The notes: generated by a model not told the origin, from the sequence alone. Numbered from the stretch's first letter, positions 1 to 5,527 are shown. The stretch: 5,742 nucleotides of DNA from Oscillospiraceae bacterium (GCA_029240015.1 JARBTU010000124.1:1-5742), one strand, 5' to 3'. Translations and numbers: made by a program.

Positions 1-255
1 AGGCACTCGTTCGATTTTATCCATAACAGAGCTGCTGTCGATCACAAGACGAACGTTCTTCTTGGGAATCTTCTTCCCCTGCCTTAATGTAGTAAGAATG
101 GATCTAACTGCATCGTCGTCTGTAATCTTTCCATTAATGATTGCGCCTTCCGGCATTGGAACTGTTTCGAAAGAACATATTTTAACTTTCTTCTTTAAGG
201 CTTTGCCTGAAACTACTGTAACTTCTTCATTCGAAAGATAAACGGACGTGGTCAT
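1..255 (-). CDS. pilM: Type IV pilus assembly protein PilM, N-terminal part (runs off the window)
   Basis: Only the first 85 residues are present; the gene continues beyond position 1. The protein starts MTTSVYLSNEEVTVVSGK and contains 'PMPEGAIINGKITDDDAV' (about residues 41-58), then 'KNVRLVIDSSSVMDKIERVP' at the end. This pattern, a short beta-rich start followed by 'P.G.I.nG.I.d' and 'V.lvidss.v..r..vP', is typical of the actin-fold PilM family. PilM is a cytoplasmic protein that binds the N-terminal tail of PilN and links the pilus motor to the inner-membrane PilN/PilO complex. The start is supported by a strong AAAGGAGG six bases before the ATG, lying in the 13-nt gap after pilC, so the two genes are almost certainly cotranscribed and perhaps translationally coupled. 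The identification rests on family pattern plus context, since most of the protein is missing. pilN and pilO-like genes would be expected next, outside the window. Confidence 0.8.
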   Translation of the reverse strand, partial: MTTSVYLSNEEVTVVSGKALKKKVKICSFETVPMPEGAIINGKITDDDAVRSILTTLRQGKKIPKKNVRLVIDSSSVMDKIERVP

Positions 256-268
256 GAAAAACCTCCTT

Positions 269-1453
269 TTATCCGATATTTTGATAAATTTTAAGAATCG
301 GCATCAAAACCGAAAGCATAATAAACAATACTATAACCGCCATGAAGAGAATCATCATAGGCTCTAAAAGCGTTACCAAACGTTTGGATGAACTTTCGGC
401 TTCATAGTCAAAAGACTCTGCAACCGAGGAGAGCATCGATTCAAGACGACCCGTTTCTTCTACTATTAAAATTCTTGAAGACAGTTTTATGTCAAATCCC
501 TTTACCGTTTTGATAGCTTGAGAAAGAGAGGTTCCGTTTTTCACCAAAAGGATTACTTCATCAAACTGCATACTGATAAACCGATTCCCAATTGTTATTC
601 TTGAAATCTGCAGAATGCTGATAATCGGGATTCCACTTGCATAAAGCGAGCTCATCGTGCGTGCAAATCGGGCAGTATAGATAATTTTTAATAATTTCCC
701 TATTTTAGGAATGTTAAGCTTAAGCTTATCAAGTTTGTTCCGAAAAGACTCCCTCTGCATTAAGGTTCCCACCATAGTTGCTATCAGCAGAACACCCCCG
801 AGTATTAAATACCAATAGTGGATCATCCCGTTACTGATGGCAAGCATCACGCGGGTCGGAACAGGAAGAGTCATTCCTTTGAAAGCTGCGAAAAAGTTCG
901 GAAGAACCACAACAAAAATCACCAGGACCACCACGACAATCACACAAGACAATACTGCAGGGTAGGTCATCGCTCCGGAAATCTTGCTGTTTAACTGGTG
1001 TTCCTTCTGATAATATTCCGCCATCTTGATTGCGGCATCATCCATTTTTCCGCTTAGCTCTCCCGCTTCAATCATATTGATGAAAAGTTCCGGAAAAACG
1101 CCGCCCAGCTCTTTCAGCGCTTCAGACAAAACCAGTCCATTTTGTAAAGAACGGTAAATATCGGCGTATATTCCTTTAAGCTTTTTGGAGTGGTCACGAT
1201 TCATGATAATGTTCATCGCACGGGTCAGAGAAACCCCTGATGAAAGCATACTTCCAATCTGGCGGGAAAAATCCGACACTTCCATTGGCTTTAATTTTTT
1301 TCTGCTATCTTCTTTTTTTATTTCTTTTGATTGAACTAAAAAAAGCTGTTTTTCCCGCAGGACTGTCATCAGATGTGATTCGTCCTGTGCGATCAAACTC
1401 CCTTTAAATGTTTTCCCCGATACATTCTTCGCGGTATATTTATAATGAGGCAT
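269..1453 (-). CDS. pilC: Type IV pilus inner-membrane platform protein PilC (GspF family)
   Basis: The 394-residue protein has the normal length and layout of PilC/GspF. It begins with a short cytoplasmic region (MPHYKYTAKNVSGKTFKGSL). Two GspF domains follow: the first at about residues 58-190 with 'DFSRQIGSMLSSGVSL' and 'MIEAGELSGKMDDA', the second at about 258-390 with 'ARFARTMSSLYASGIPI' and 'VEETGRLESML', a slight variant of the usual GEESG.L. Hydrophobic segments lie near 166-189, 212-231 and 366-388, the last ending in the typical 'LSVLMPILKIYQ'. PilC sits in the cytoplasmic membrane and couples the assembly ATPase to pilin insertion. The start is preceded by AAGGAGGTG at a 7-nt spacing. 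It lies 24 nt after pilD and 13 nt before pilM, which makes an operon clear. No partner ATPase gene (pilB or pilT) is adjacent here. No frameshift or missing region is seen. Confidence 0.95.
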   Translation of the reverse strand: MPHYKYTAKNVSGKTFKGSLIAQDESHLMTVLREKQLFLVQSKEIKKEDSRKKLKPMEVSDFSRQIGSMLSSGVSLTRAMNIIMNRDHSKKLKGIYADIYRSLQNGLVLSEALKELGGVFPELFINMIEAGELSGKMDDAAIKMAEYYQKEHQLNSKISGAMTYPAVLSCVIVVVVLVIFVVVLPNFFAAFKGMTLPVPTRVMLAISNGMIHYWYLILGGVLLIATMVGTLMQRESFRNKLDKLKLNIPKIGKLLKIIYTARFARTMSSLYASGIPIISILQISRITIGNRFISMQFDEVILLVKNGTSLSQAIKTVKGFDIKLSSRILIVEETGRLESMLSSVAESFDYEAESSSKRLVTLLEPMMILFMAVIVLFIMLSVLMPILKIYQNIG

Positions 1454-1477
1454 CGGTCCACCTCCTTTTTTCGTATC

Positions 1478-2251
1478 CTAAAGTAGTCCAAATATTCTTA
1501 AATAGCCCTTGATAAACTGGTTCCCCAATAACATGGCAACCAAAATACCAATACATAGATACGGACCAAACGCAATACGTTTTTTTCTGTTTTCAAAACT
1601 GCGGCAAAGCAGGATGACTCCATGAATACCGCCTAAAAGCAAAGCTATAAATCCGGCAACAAGAATATTCTGCCATCCAATCAGAAATCCGCAGACTGCA
1701 ACTAGCTTCACATCGCCTCCACCAAAAGAGTCCGACATAACGACGGAAAGCAAAAACATCGGCAGGCTGAGTGCAAAAAAACCGATAAGACGAGCAAAAA
1801 ATGTCGGCGGCGAAATCAAAAATACCGCAGCCACACAAGGAAACAACAACGCCAAGATTAGTCCGTTAGGTATGGTCATCGTGTCCAAGTCAATAAACGC
1901 AATCGCCACTAAAATTGATGAAGCAACAAACAAGATGAGGCTTTTTATTGTAAAATCATAACGCATATATGTAAATAACGCTATCGCGCCTGTAATTATC
2001 TCCACAATAGGATATCGCCCCGAAATCTTAGCCTTGCAATTTCTGCATTTACCGTGTAAAAACAAAAAACTTGCAATAGGAATCATATCAGCGGGGTTCA
2101 GCGTGTTATTGCAATGGGGGCAAAAAGACCGCCCTTTGGCAATCGAAATTTTCTTGGGCACGCGATAAATTACAACATTTAAAAAACTGCCAACGCAGCT
2201 GCCAACTAAAAATAAAAAACCATACAATATGCCATATGCAATATAAAGCAT
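1478..2251 (-). CDS. pilD: Prepilin peptidase / N-methyltransferase PilD (A24 aspartic protease)
   Basis: The 257-residue integral membrane protein has both parts of the bifunctional enzyme. The N-terminal domain (about residues 10-95) has 'GSFLNVVIYRVP' and two cysteine pairs, C44-P-H-C47 and C69-R-N-C72, which bind zinc in full-length PilD proteins. The peptidase domain carries the two expected aspartates: D121 in 'FIDLDTMTIPN' and D180 in 'FGGGDVK'. Several hydrophobic helices are visible between about residues 84 and 246. PilD acts in the cytoplasmic membrane: it cuts the type III leader of prepilins after glycine, and the cysteine-containing form also methylates the new N-terminal phenylalanine. 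Its obvious substrate is the pilin encoded just upstream. The ATG is preceded by AAGGAGC about nine bases away. That site can pair with an upstream GCTCC, so translation may be controlled. No odd codon use or truncation is seen. Confidence 0.95.
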   Translation of the reverse strand: MLYIAYGILYGFLFLVGSCVGSFLNVVIYRVPKKISIAKGRSFCPHCNNTLNPADMIPIASFLFLHGKCRNCKAKISGRYPIVEIITGAIALFTYMRYDFTIKSLILFVASSILVAIAFIDLDTMTIPNGLILALLFPCVAAVFLISPPTFFARLIGFFALSLPMFLLSVVMSDSFGGGDVKLVAVCGFLIGWQNILVAGFIALLLGGIHGVILLCRSFENRKKRIAFGPYLCIGILVAMLLGNQFIKGYLRIFGLL

Positions 2252-2259
2252 TTTTAGCA

Positions 2260-2281
2260 GCTCCTTTTTTCTTTTTGGAGC
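2260..2281 (-). promoter_or_regulatory. Possible hairpin covering the pilD ribosome binding site
   Basis: In the minus-strand RNA, GCUCC (2281-2277) can pair perfectly with GGAGC (2264-2260), which is the Shine-Dalgarno sequence of pilD. The loop is 12 nt of almost pure A. The stem is only five base pairs, so it would be weak to moderate on its own. The same GCUCC, with its following A, is also complementary to UGGAGC in the loop of the large stem-loop just upstream, giving a competing pairing. Control of pilD translation is an inference; the complementarity is directly visible. Confidence 0.35.
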
Positions 2282-2300
2282 ATCATCGTTACTCGTATTT

Positions 2301-2346
2301 TTAGAAGAGTGTTATGGGGGCATAGCTCCACATAACACTCTTCTAA
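2301..2346 (-). promoter_or_regulatory. Long perfect stem-loop between pilA and pilD (transcript processing, stability or attenuation element)
   Basis: The arms 2301-2316 and 2331-2346 are perfect reverse complements over 16 bp (TTAGAAGAGTGTTATG on the plus strand), with a 14-nt loop. It lies 77 nt past the pilA stop codon and 49 nt before the pilD start. On the transcribed strand it is followed by AAAATACG and not by a T run, so it does not fit a normal intrinsic terminator for pilA; the plus-strand flank (TCTTCTATTTTC) is only loosely T-rich. A hairpin here would fit protection of the pilA message from 3' decay or partial attenuation, giving more pilin than assembly proteins. That role is inferred. 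Confidence 0.6.
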
Positions 2347-2422
2347 TCTTCTATTTTCTGAATTTATTCCAAAACAAGCTGTCTTTCCTTGGATTTCATA
2401 TCATGACGTTTGTGCCGTATAA

Positions 2423-2833
2423 TTAATCCTCTGCCGGTGTATCGGTCACAGTGAATCCAGTGGAAGAATAGGTGGCTGTCTTTCCGCCTTTGGTATAGGT
2501 AAGTCCCGTCACCTTTCCACCTTCAGAAGCTGTTACAACGGTATTAGAATCATCTGCTAAATCTTCTCCGATTAGTTTGTTAATCTTTGCCGCTGTAATA
2601 TCACCAGTGCCAACGACTCCGTCTTTTGCATATTCTTCGGTAGCAACTGCTTGTGCCGCAACGTAGACTGCTCTTGCTTCGGTAACAATCTGCTTCTCTT
2701 TTGCATCATTGATATAGCCCACCAAAGAAGGAATCGCAATCGCAGCGAGAATTGCTAAAATAACCAAAACGATAATGACTTCAACAAGAGTAAATCCTTT
2801 TTTGGACTTTCTTAATGCCAACAATTTGTTCAT
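2423..2833 (-). CDS. pilA: Type IV pilin (major-pilin-like prepilin)
   Basis: This 136-residue protein is a classical prepilin. A 13-residue basic leader (MNKLLALRKSKKG) ends in the glycine cut by PilD. The mature protein starts with F14 and has the conserved glutamate at mature position 5 (E18) in 'FTLVEVIIVLVILAILAAIAIPSL'. The hydrophobic helix spans about residues 14-37 and continues as an amphipathic alpha-helix to about residue 70. The remaining 65 residues are a small globular domain rich in Gly, Thr and Lys and ending in an acidic tail (DTPAED). There are no cysteines, so no disulfide-bounded D-region as in proteobacterial pilins. The mature form would be 123 residues, normal for clostridial pilins. 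AGGTGG, one mismatch from the consensus, lies six bases before the ATG. It is first in the operon and probably the most highly expressed gene. A minor pilin cannot be excluded, but its position next to pilD and its strong distal promoter favour a major subunit. Confidence 0.93.
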   Translation of the reverse strand: MNKLLALRKSKKGFTLVEVIIVLVILAILAAIAIPSLVGYINDAKEKQIVTEARAVYVAAQAVATEEYAKDGVVGTGDITAAKINKLIGEDLADDSNTVVTASEGGKVTGLTYTKGGKTATYSSTGFTVTDTPAED

Positions 2834-3094
2834 AAAAACCCACCTATTCTTCTAAAATAATTTTGTTCGTTATAAAATAATTTTGTTCGTTATAAAATAA
2901 GAAAAGGCAAGCCTATCCGTTCTTTTATAACCAAAAACTGTGTTAATTTAAAAAGAGTAAATATGCATAGCCGTTCATGATCCATACCCAGTGGAAAAAG
3001 ACAGCGCATTACTTGCCTATCCAAAACAATGCATTACAATTTAACTTATTATTGGATTGTCAGAAAACCAAATAAATACAATATTTTTCTATTT
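2834..3094 (-). other. Predicted long 5' leader of pilA (about 260 nt), possibly structured
   Basis: If the strong promoter at 3101-3128 is used, the pilA message starts near 3094 and has a leader of about 260 nt. Within it, AGGCAAG (3018-3012) and CTTGCCT (2911-2905), read on the transcribed strand, are perfectly complementary over 7 bp and could close a domain of about 114 nt. Each arm is next to a copy of GGATAGGC (3022-3015 and 2918-2911). A competing local stem GCATT/AATGC (3032-3028 with 3010-3006) would place the 5' arm in its loop. The conserved cores of c-di-GMP-I and c-di-GMP-II riboswitches, which control pili in some clostridia, were looked for by eye and not found. The structure is a hypothesis. 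Confidence 0.35.
2853..2900. repeat. 20-bp tandem direct repeat, 2.4 copies, upstream of the pilA ribosome binding site
   Basis: On the plus strand the unit TAAAATAATTTTGTTCGTTA occurs at 2853-2872 and again, identical, at 2873-2892. The first 8 bases of a third copy (TAAAATAA) follow at 2893-2900. The unit contains the near-palindrome AAAATAATTTT. The array ends 7 nt upstream of the pilA Shine-Dalgarno sequence, so it lies in the predicted leader. Possible meanings are tandem protein-binding sites about two helical turns apart, or slippage during replication that changes copy number. The repeat itself is certain; the role is unknown. Confidence 0.9.
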
Positions 3095-3099
3095 ATTTG
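3069..3099. repeat. 10-bp perfect inverted repeat at the predicted pilA transcription start
   Basis: CAAATAAATA (3069-3078) and TATTTATTTG (3090-3099) are perfect reverse complements separated by 11 bp. The repeat begins just past the -10 box of the predicted pilA promoter and covers the likely start site, where an operator would be placed. Being all A/T apart from the end pair, it could also be chance in AT-rich DNA, and as an RNA hairpin it would be weak. Confidence 0.5.
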
Positions 3100-3100
3100 T

Positions 3101-3128
3101 ATTATATCATAAATCTATAATTTATCAA
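3101..3128 (-). promoter_or_regulatory. Predicted sigma-A promoter of the pilA-pilD-pilC-pilM operon
   Basis: On the minus strand there is TTGATA (3128-3123, 5 of 6 to the -35 consensus), a 16-bp spacer, and a perfect TATAAT (3106-3101) preceded by TG in the extended -10 position (TGATATAAT). Transcription would start near 3094. It lies in the gap downstream of the aldo/keto reductase gene and points toward pilA. It is the best promoter match seen in this gap; nothing convincing was found closer to pilA. Confidence 0.7.
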
Positions 3129-3199
3129 CAGAGCATTCATAATATTGTATAAATTCACAATTTCGGATATATGGCATTGTAACAATTATAATTTAGAGC

Positions 3200-3217
3200 A
3201 AAAGCTTTTCCAGCCTT
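3200..3217 (-). terminator. Weak candidate terminator after the aldo/keto reductase gene
   Basis: In the minus-strand RNA, AAGGC (3217-3213) can pair with GCUUU (3205-3201), including one G-U pair, around a 7-nt loop. The stem runs into a short UUUU. It starts 15 nt past the stop codon, a good place for a terminator, but the stem is short and the U run is only four. No better terminator was found between this gene and the pilA promoter, so some read-through into the pilus operon is possible. Confidence 0.22.
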
Positions 3218-3232
3218 CAAACAGCAGATAGG

Positions 3233-4435
3233 TCATTTGATTTTCAAGAATTTTCGTGCAATTCCCACCAACGGTCTATAGATTATTCCTTCCATCTCTT
3301 TGCTGACCGTTTTCAGCTGCCTGCGTATTTCAATATTCTGAGGACAATGGCTTTCACACTTGCCACAGCCAACACAGCGGGATGCGTTTGCCGGTTTAAC
3401 GGACAGCGCACCCAATGTCTGCATATATTTCATCCGAAGCCTTAGTCCTTTTCCTCCGATAAGATATTTATCATTATAACAGGAAAAGCATCCCGGAATA
3501 TCCACTCCGGCGGGACAAGGCATGCAATATCCGCAAGCAGTACATGGGACTTTGGTTTTTTCCATCATAATGGCTTTTACTTTTTCAAACACTTCAAGTT
3601 CCTGCGGAGTAAGTGAGTTTGATGTTGAGCGGCAGGCAATATCAATGTTGTCTTGAATCTGAGCTTCATCACTCATACCGGATAAAACGACATTGACCTC
3701 CGGGTGGTTCCATATCCATCTGAGCGCCCATTCCACGGGGGACCGTTCCTGTTCATAGCTTGCAAAGGCATCATATACTTGTTTTGGCAGATGAGTAACA
3801 AGCTTTCCTCCCCGCAAGGGTTCCATAACGATAACAGGAATCCCAAGTTTTGTGGCGAGCAAGAGACCCGATTTTGTTGCCTGATTATTTTCATCCAAAT
3901 AATTATATTGTATCTGACAAAAGTCCCACGGATAAGCCTGTACAATCTGCTCAAAATCCATCTTTGCCCCGTGGAATGAAAAGCCGATATTTTTAATCAC
4001 GCCATCTGCTTTCAGCTCTTCCAACCATTCCAAGACGCCCATATTTACAAGCCGATCAAACATCGGTTTGTCGGTAAGCATATGAAGAAGATAATAATCG
4101 ATATAATCGGTTTGTAGTCTTTTCAGCTGAGTTTCCATAATCTTTTTTGCATTTTCCAGCTTATGCACCATAAAAGGAGGAAGCTTGGTTGCAATCTTCA
4201 CTCTCTCCCGATAACCGCCCAGCAGTGCTTTCCCCAACAAAGATTCACTTTTCCCGTTATGATAGATGTATGCTGTGTCGAAATAGTTTACACCTTTTTC
4301 AATCGAATCGCGGATCATGGCAATCGACCTTGGCTCATCTATATTCCCGCTTCCGCCTTTTGTGGGGAACCGCATGCATCCAAACCCCAGAATCGAAAGT
4401 TCATCTCCGTTTTTTATATTCACCCTAGTATTCAT
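3233..4435 (-). CDS. Aldo/keto reductase with C-terminal ferredoxin-like Fe-S region
   Basis: This 400-residue cytoplasmic protein belongs to the 'aldo/keto reductase of the ferredoxin family' group. The N-terminal TIM barrel (about residues 1-285) has all four catalytic residues: D53 and Y58 in 'YFDTAYIY', K84 in 'IATKLPP' and H118 in 'YYLLHML'. Later barrel motifs 'GFSFHG', 'QIQYNYLD' and 'VIVMEPLRGGKL' are also present. The tail has two cysteine motifs: C298-x2-C301-x2-C304-x2-C307-P followed by 'CFSC' (316-319), and a standard 4Fe-4S site C354-x2-C357-x2-C360-x3-C364-P. The protein probably reduces or oxidises a carbonyl substrate with electrons passed through Fe-S clusters, but the substrate is not known. 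The ATG start follows GAGGAG by nine bases. No alternative start lies upstream before a stop in this frame. It is flanked by a truncated phosphoesterase and the pilus operon, neither of which suggests a shared pathway. Confidence 0.92.
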   Translation of the reverse strand: MNTRVNIKNGDELSILGFGCMRFPTKGGSGNIDEPRSIAMIRDSIEKGVNYFDTAYIYHNGKSESLLGKALLGGYRERVKIATKLPPFMVHKLENAKKIMETQLKRLQTDYIDYYLLHMLTDKPMFDRLVNMGVLEWLEELKADGVIKNIGFSFHGAKMDFEQIVQAYPWDFCQIQYNYLDENNQATKSGLLLATKLGIPVIVMEPLRGGKLVTHLPKQVYDAFASYEQERSPVEWALRWIWNHPEVNVVLSGMSDEAQIQDNIDIACRSTSNSLTPQELEVFEKVKAIMMEKTKVPCTACGYCMPCPAGVDIPGCFSCYNDKYLIGGKGLRLRMKYMQTLGALSVKPANASRCVGCGKCESHCPQNIEIRRQLKTVSKEMEGIIYRPLVGIARKFLKIK

Positions 4436-4515
4436 TATTTCCCGCTCCTCACTGCGTATTCTTAAATGTGGGTCGATAATTACTTGTGACTGAGTCCATT
4501 TTATAGAACCATTGT

Positions 4516-4545
4516 ATTATATAATGCAGAATCAATCAATAGCCA
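4516..4545 (-). promoter_or_regulatory. Possible promoter of the aldo/keto reductase gene
   Basis: A perfect TATAAT (4521-4516, minus strand) lies about 80 bp upstream of the reductase ATG and just past the end of the phosphoesterase remnant. The -35 region is poor: TGGCTA (4545-4540) matches at 3 of 6 positions with an 18-bp spacer, while the better TTGATT (4539-4534) leaves only 12 bp. A promoter here is plausible because a terminator-like hairpin precedes it, but the call rests mainly on the -10 box. Confidence 0.35.
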
Positions 4546-5527
4546 TATAAAAAAGGGGCGGCAACCCCGTTTTATTTGCTTCGATAATTGCTTTGAGCTG
4601 GTCATACTCTGCTTGTTTTCCACCATTTGTAACATCACCAATAGACATAATTCCAAGACTGTCAGGGTCATTCTTTTTAATATCTTTTAACGCAAGGTCA
4701 AGATGATTGTTGTGGTCATGATGAGAATTATCTGTTATATGCCAATCTGATGTGGCTTCAAAAGAATAAAGCGGCGTTTCCTGTGACAAAGCAATATTTT
4801 GAGCAATAGAAACTTGAGCATATCTGTCGGACAAGTTACTTCCCGAAACAGAATAAGCAACGATTTTGGTTGCGCCTGCTGGAATCGTTGTTTTTGAAAC
4901 GATTGCTTTTGAGACTGAATTTGCCCCTTTTGCAGCTATTCTTACAAAAGGAGTATATCCTTGGATTCTCCCACTGTCGTTTCCCCAATAAACCCAATAT
5001 TCGCTTATCCCCAAAGTCACATCAGGCGGAGTAACAGTAATCGTTCCATCTGCATATCCTTGTTGTGTTGCGGATCGAACATAAGAAACCGCCTTGGGTT
5101 CAAAGAATTGAGAAGATGCTGTTATTTCAAAATCAACCTGACTTAAAACAGTATAGCCGTCATCTAAAAACAAAAAAGCGGTATAAGAACCCACCGTTAA
5201 ATCCAAGAACTTTTTGTTACCTTGAAAGTTGGAAAAATCCGACGTACCGTTTGGTTGACTGATATTCTTGGTGTATTGCCATAGCAAGGAAGTTATTCCG
5301 CTCCCGGGCGTTTGTCCCCGAGTATAAATCCCAATCCATGCGTTTTCGTTTGTGCTGTTTGTATAAGAAGTCTGAGCCGTCTCTCCAATTATGTATTCCG
5401 ATTTACTCATGCTAACAGTTGGAGTTTGGTCTTGTACGCCGGCTGCAGACGCAATATTGATCATTGTTGTTAAAAAAATACACGCTGATATCATCGTGCC
5501 GCACAACCTCTTAAAAATTCTTCTCAT
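4532..5527 (-). CDS. Secreted calcineurin-like metallophosphoesterase, truncated at the C terminus (likely remnant)
   Basis: The ORF encodes 331 residues from ATG 5527. A GTG at 5536 would extend it by three codons, but it overlaps the AAGGGG ribosome binding site (5541-5536), which is spaced 8 nt from ATG 5527, so the ATG is preferred. Residues 1-28 form a signal peptide (MRRIFKRLCG, hydrophobic core, ASA cut site). A beta-sandwich-like domain follows at about 34-135 ('AWIGIYTRG', 'GSYTAFLFLDDGYTVLS'). A second, fibronectin-like domain spans about 146-245 ('YWVYWGNDSG'). Phosphoesterase motifs come next: 'SDWHI' (D261, H263) and 'GDVTNGG' (G297-D298). The reading stops after 'GLPPLFYMAID', where family members continue with Gly-Asn-His-Asp/Glu. 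That motif, the later histidine ligands and roughly the last half of the enzyme are missing, and no GNH motif is found in any frame of the next 100 bp. The protein may still be exported but is very unlikely to be an active phosphatase. Confidence 0.75.
   Translation of the reverse strand: MRRIFKRLCGTMISACIFLTTMINIASAAGVQDQTPTVSMSKSEYIIGETAQTSYTNSTNENAWIGIYTRGQTPGSGITSLLWQYTKNISQPNGTSDFSNFQGNKKFLDLTVGSYTAFLFLDDGYTVLSQVDFEITASSQFFEPKAVSYVRSATQQGYADGTITVTPPDVTLGISEYWVYWGNDSGRIQGYTPFVRIAAKGANSVSKAIVSKTTIPAGATKIVAYSVSGSNLSDRYAQVSIAQNIALSQETPLYSFEATSDWHITDNSHHDHNNHLDLALKDIKKNDPDSLGIMSIGDVTNGGKQAEYDQLKAIIEANKTGLPPLFYMAID
4549..4573 (-). terminator. Terminator-like hairpin inside the last codons of the phosphoesterase remnant
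   Basis: On the minus strand, AAAAC-GGGG (4573-4565), a 6-nt loop TTGCCG, CCCC (4558-4555) and TTTTTT (4554-4549) make a compact G/C stem followed by a six-T run, the layout of an intrinsic terminator. It overlaps coding sequence for 'TGLPPLF', which still matches the phosphoesterase family, so it may be a chance product of codons and not an evolved terminator. The stem has only four G-C pairs, extendable by A-U pairs past a bulged C. Confidence 0.45.

Noticed and set aside
1593..1838. An 81-codon minus-strand ORF overlapping pilD.
   Set aside because: It lies wholly inside pilD in another frame, is rich in Cys, Phe and Arg, and has no family pattern, so it is a shadow frame.
2890..3009. A 39-codon minus-strand ORF in the pilA leader (ATG at 3009, stop at 2890) with AGG six bases upstream of the ATG.
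   Set aside because: The ribosome site is weak, the peptide has no recognisable features, and the ORF runs into the tandem repeat. An ORF this short is expected by chance. Ribosome profiling would be needed to revive it as a leader peptide.
2834..3094. Possible c-di-GMP riboswitch upstream of pilA, expected by analogy with other clostridia.
   Set aside because: The conserved cores of c-di-GMP-I (GCAAA and GACGCAAAGCC-like segments) and of c-di-GMP-II could not be found on the transcribed strand by eye.
3673..4465. Several plus- and minus-strand ORFs of 79-100 codons overlapping the aldo/keto reductase.
   Set aside because: They are out-of-frame shadows of a well-supported enzyme gene, with no ribosome binding sites or family motifs that I could recognise.
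4436..4515. In-frame extension of the aldo/keto reductase upstream of its ATG.
   Set aside because: The frame is open back to a stop at 4519, but it holds no ATG, GTG or TTG, and the translated sequence has no barrel-like pattern. The ATG at 4435 has its own ribosome site.
4961..5262. Two plus-strand ORFs of 61 and 65 codons opposite the phosphoesterase.
   Set aside because: They are antisense to a gene with clear signal peptide and domain motifs and show no coding features of their own.
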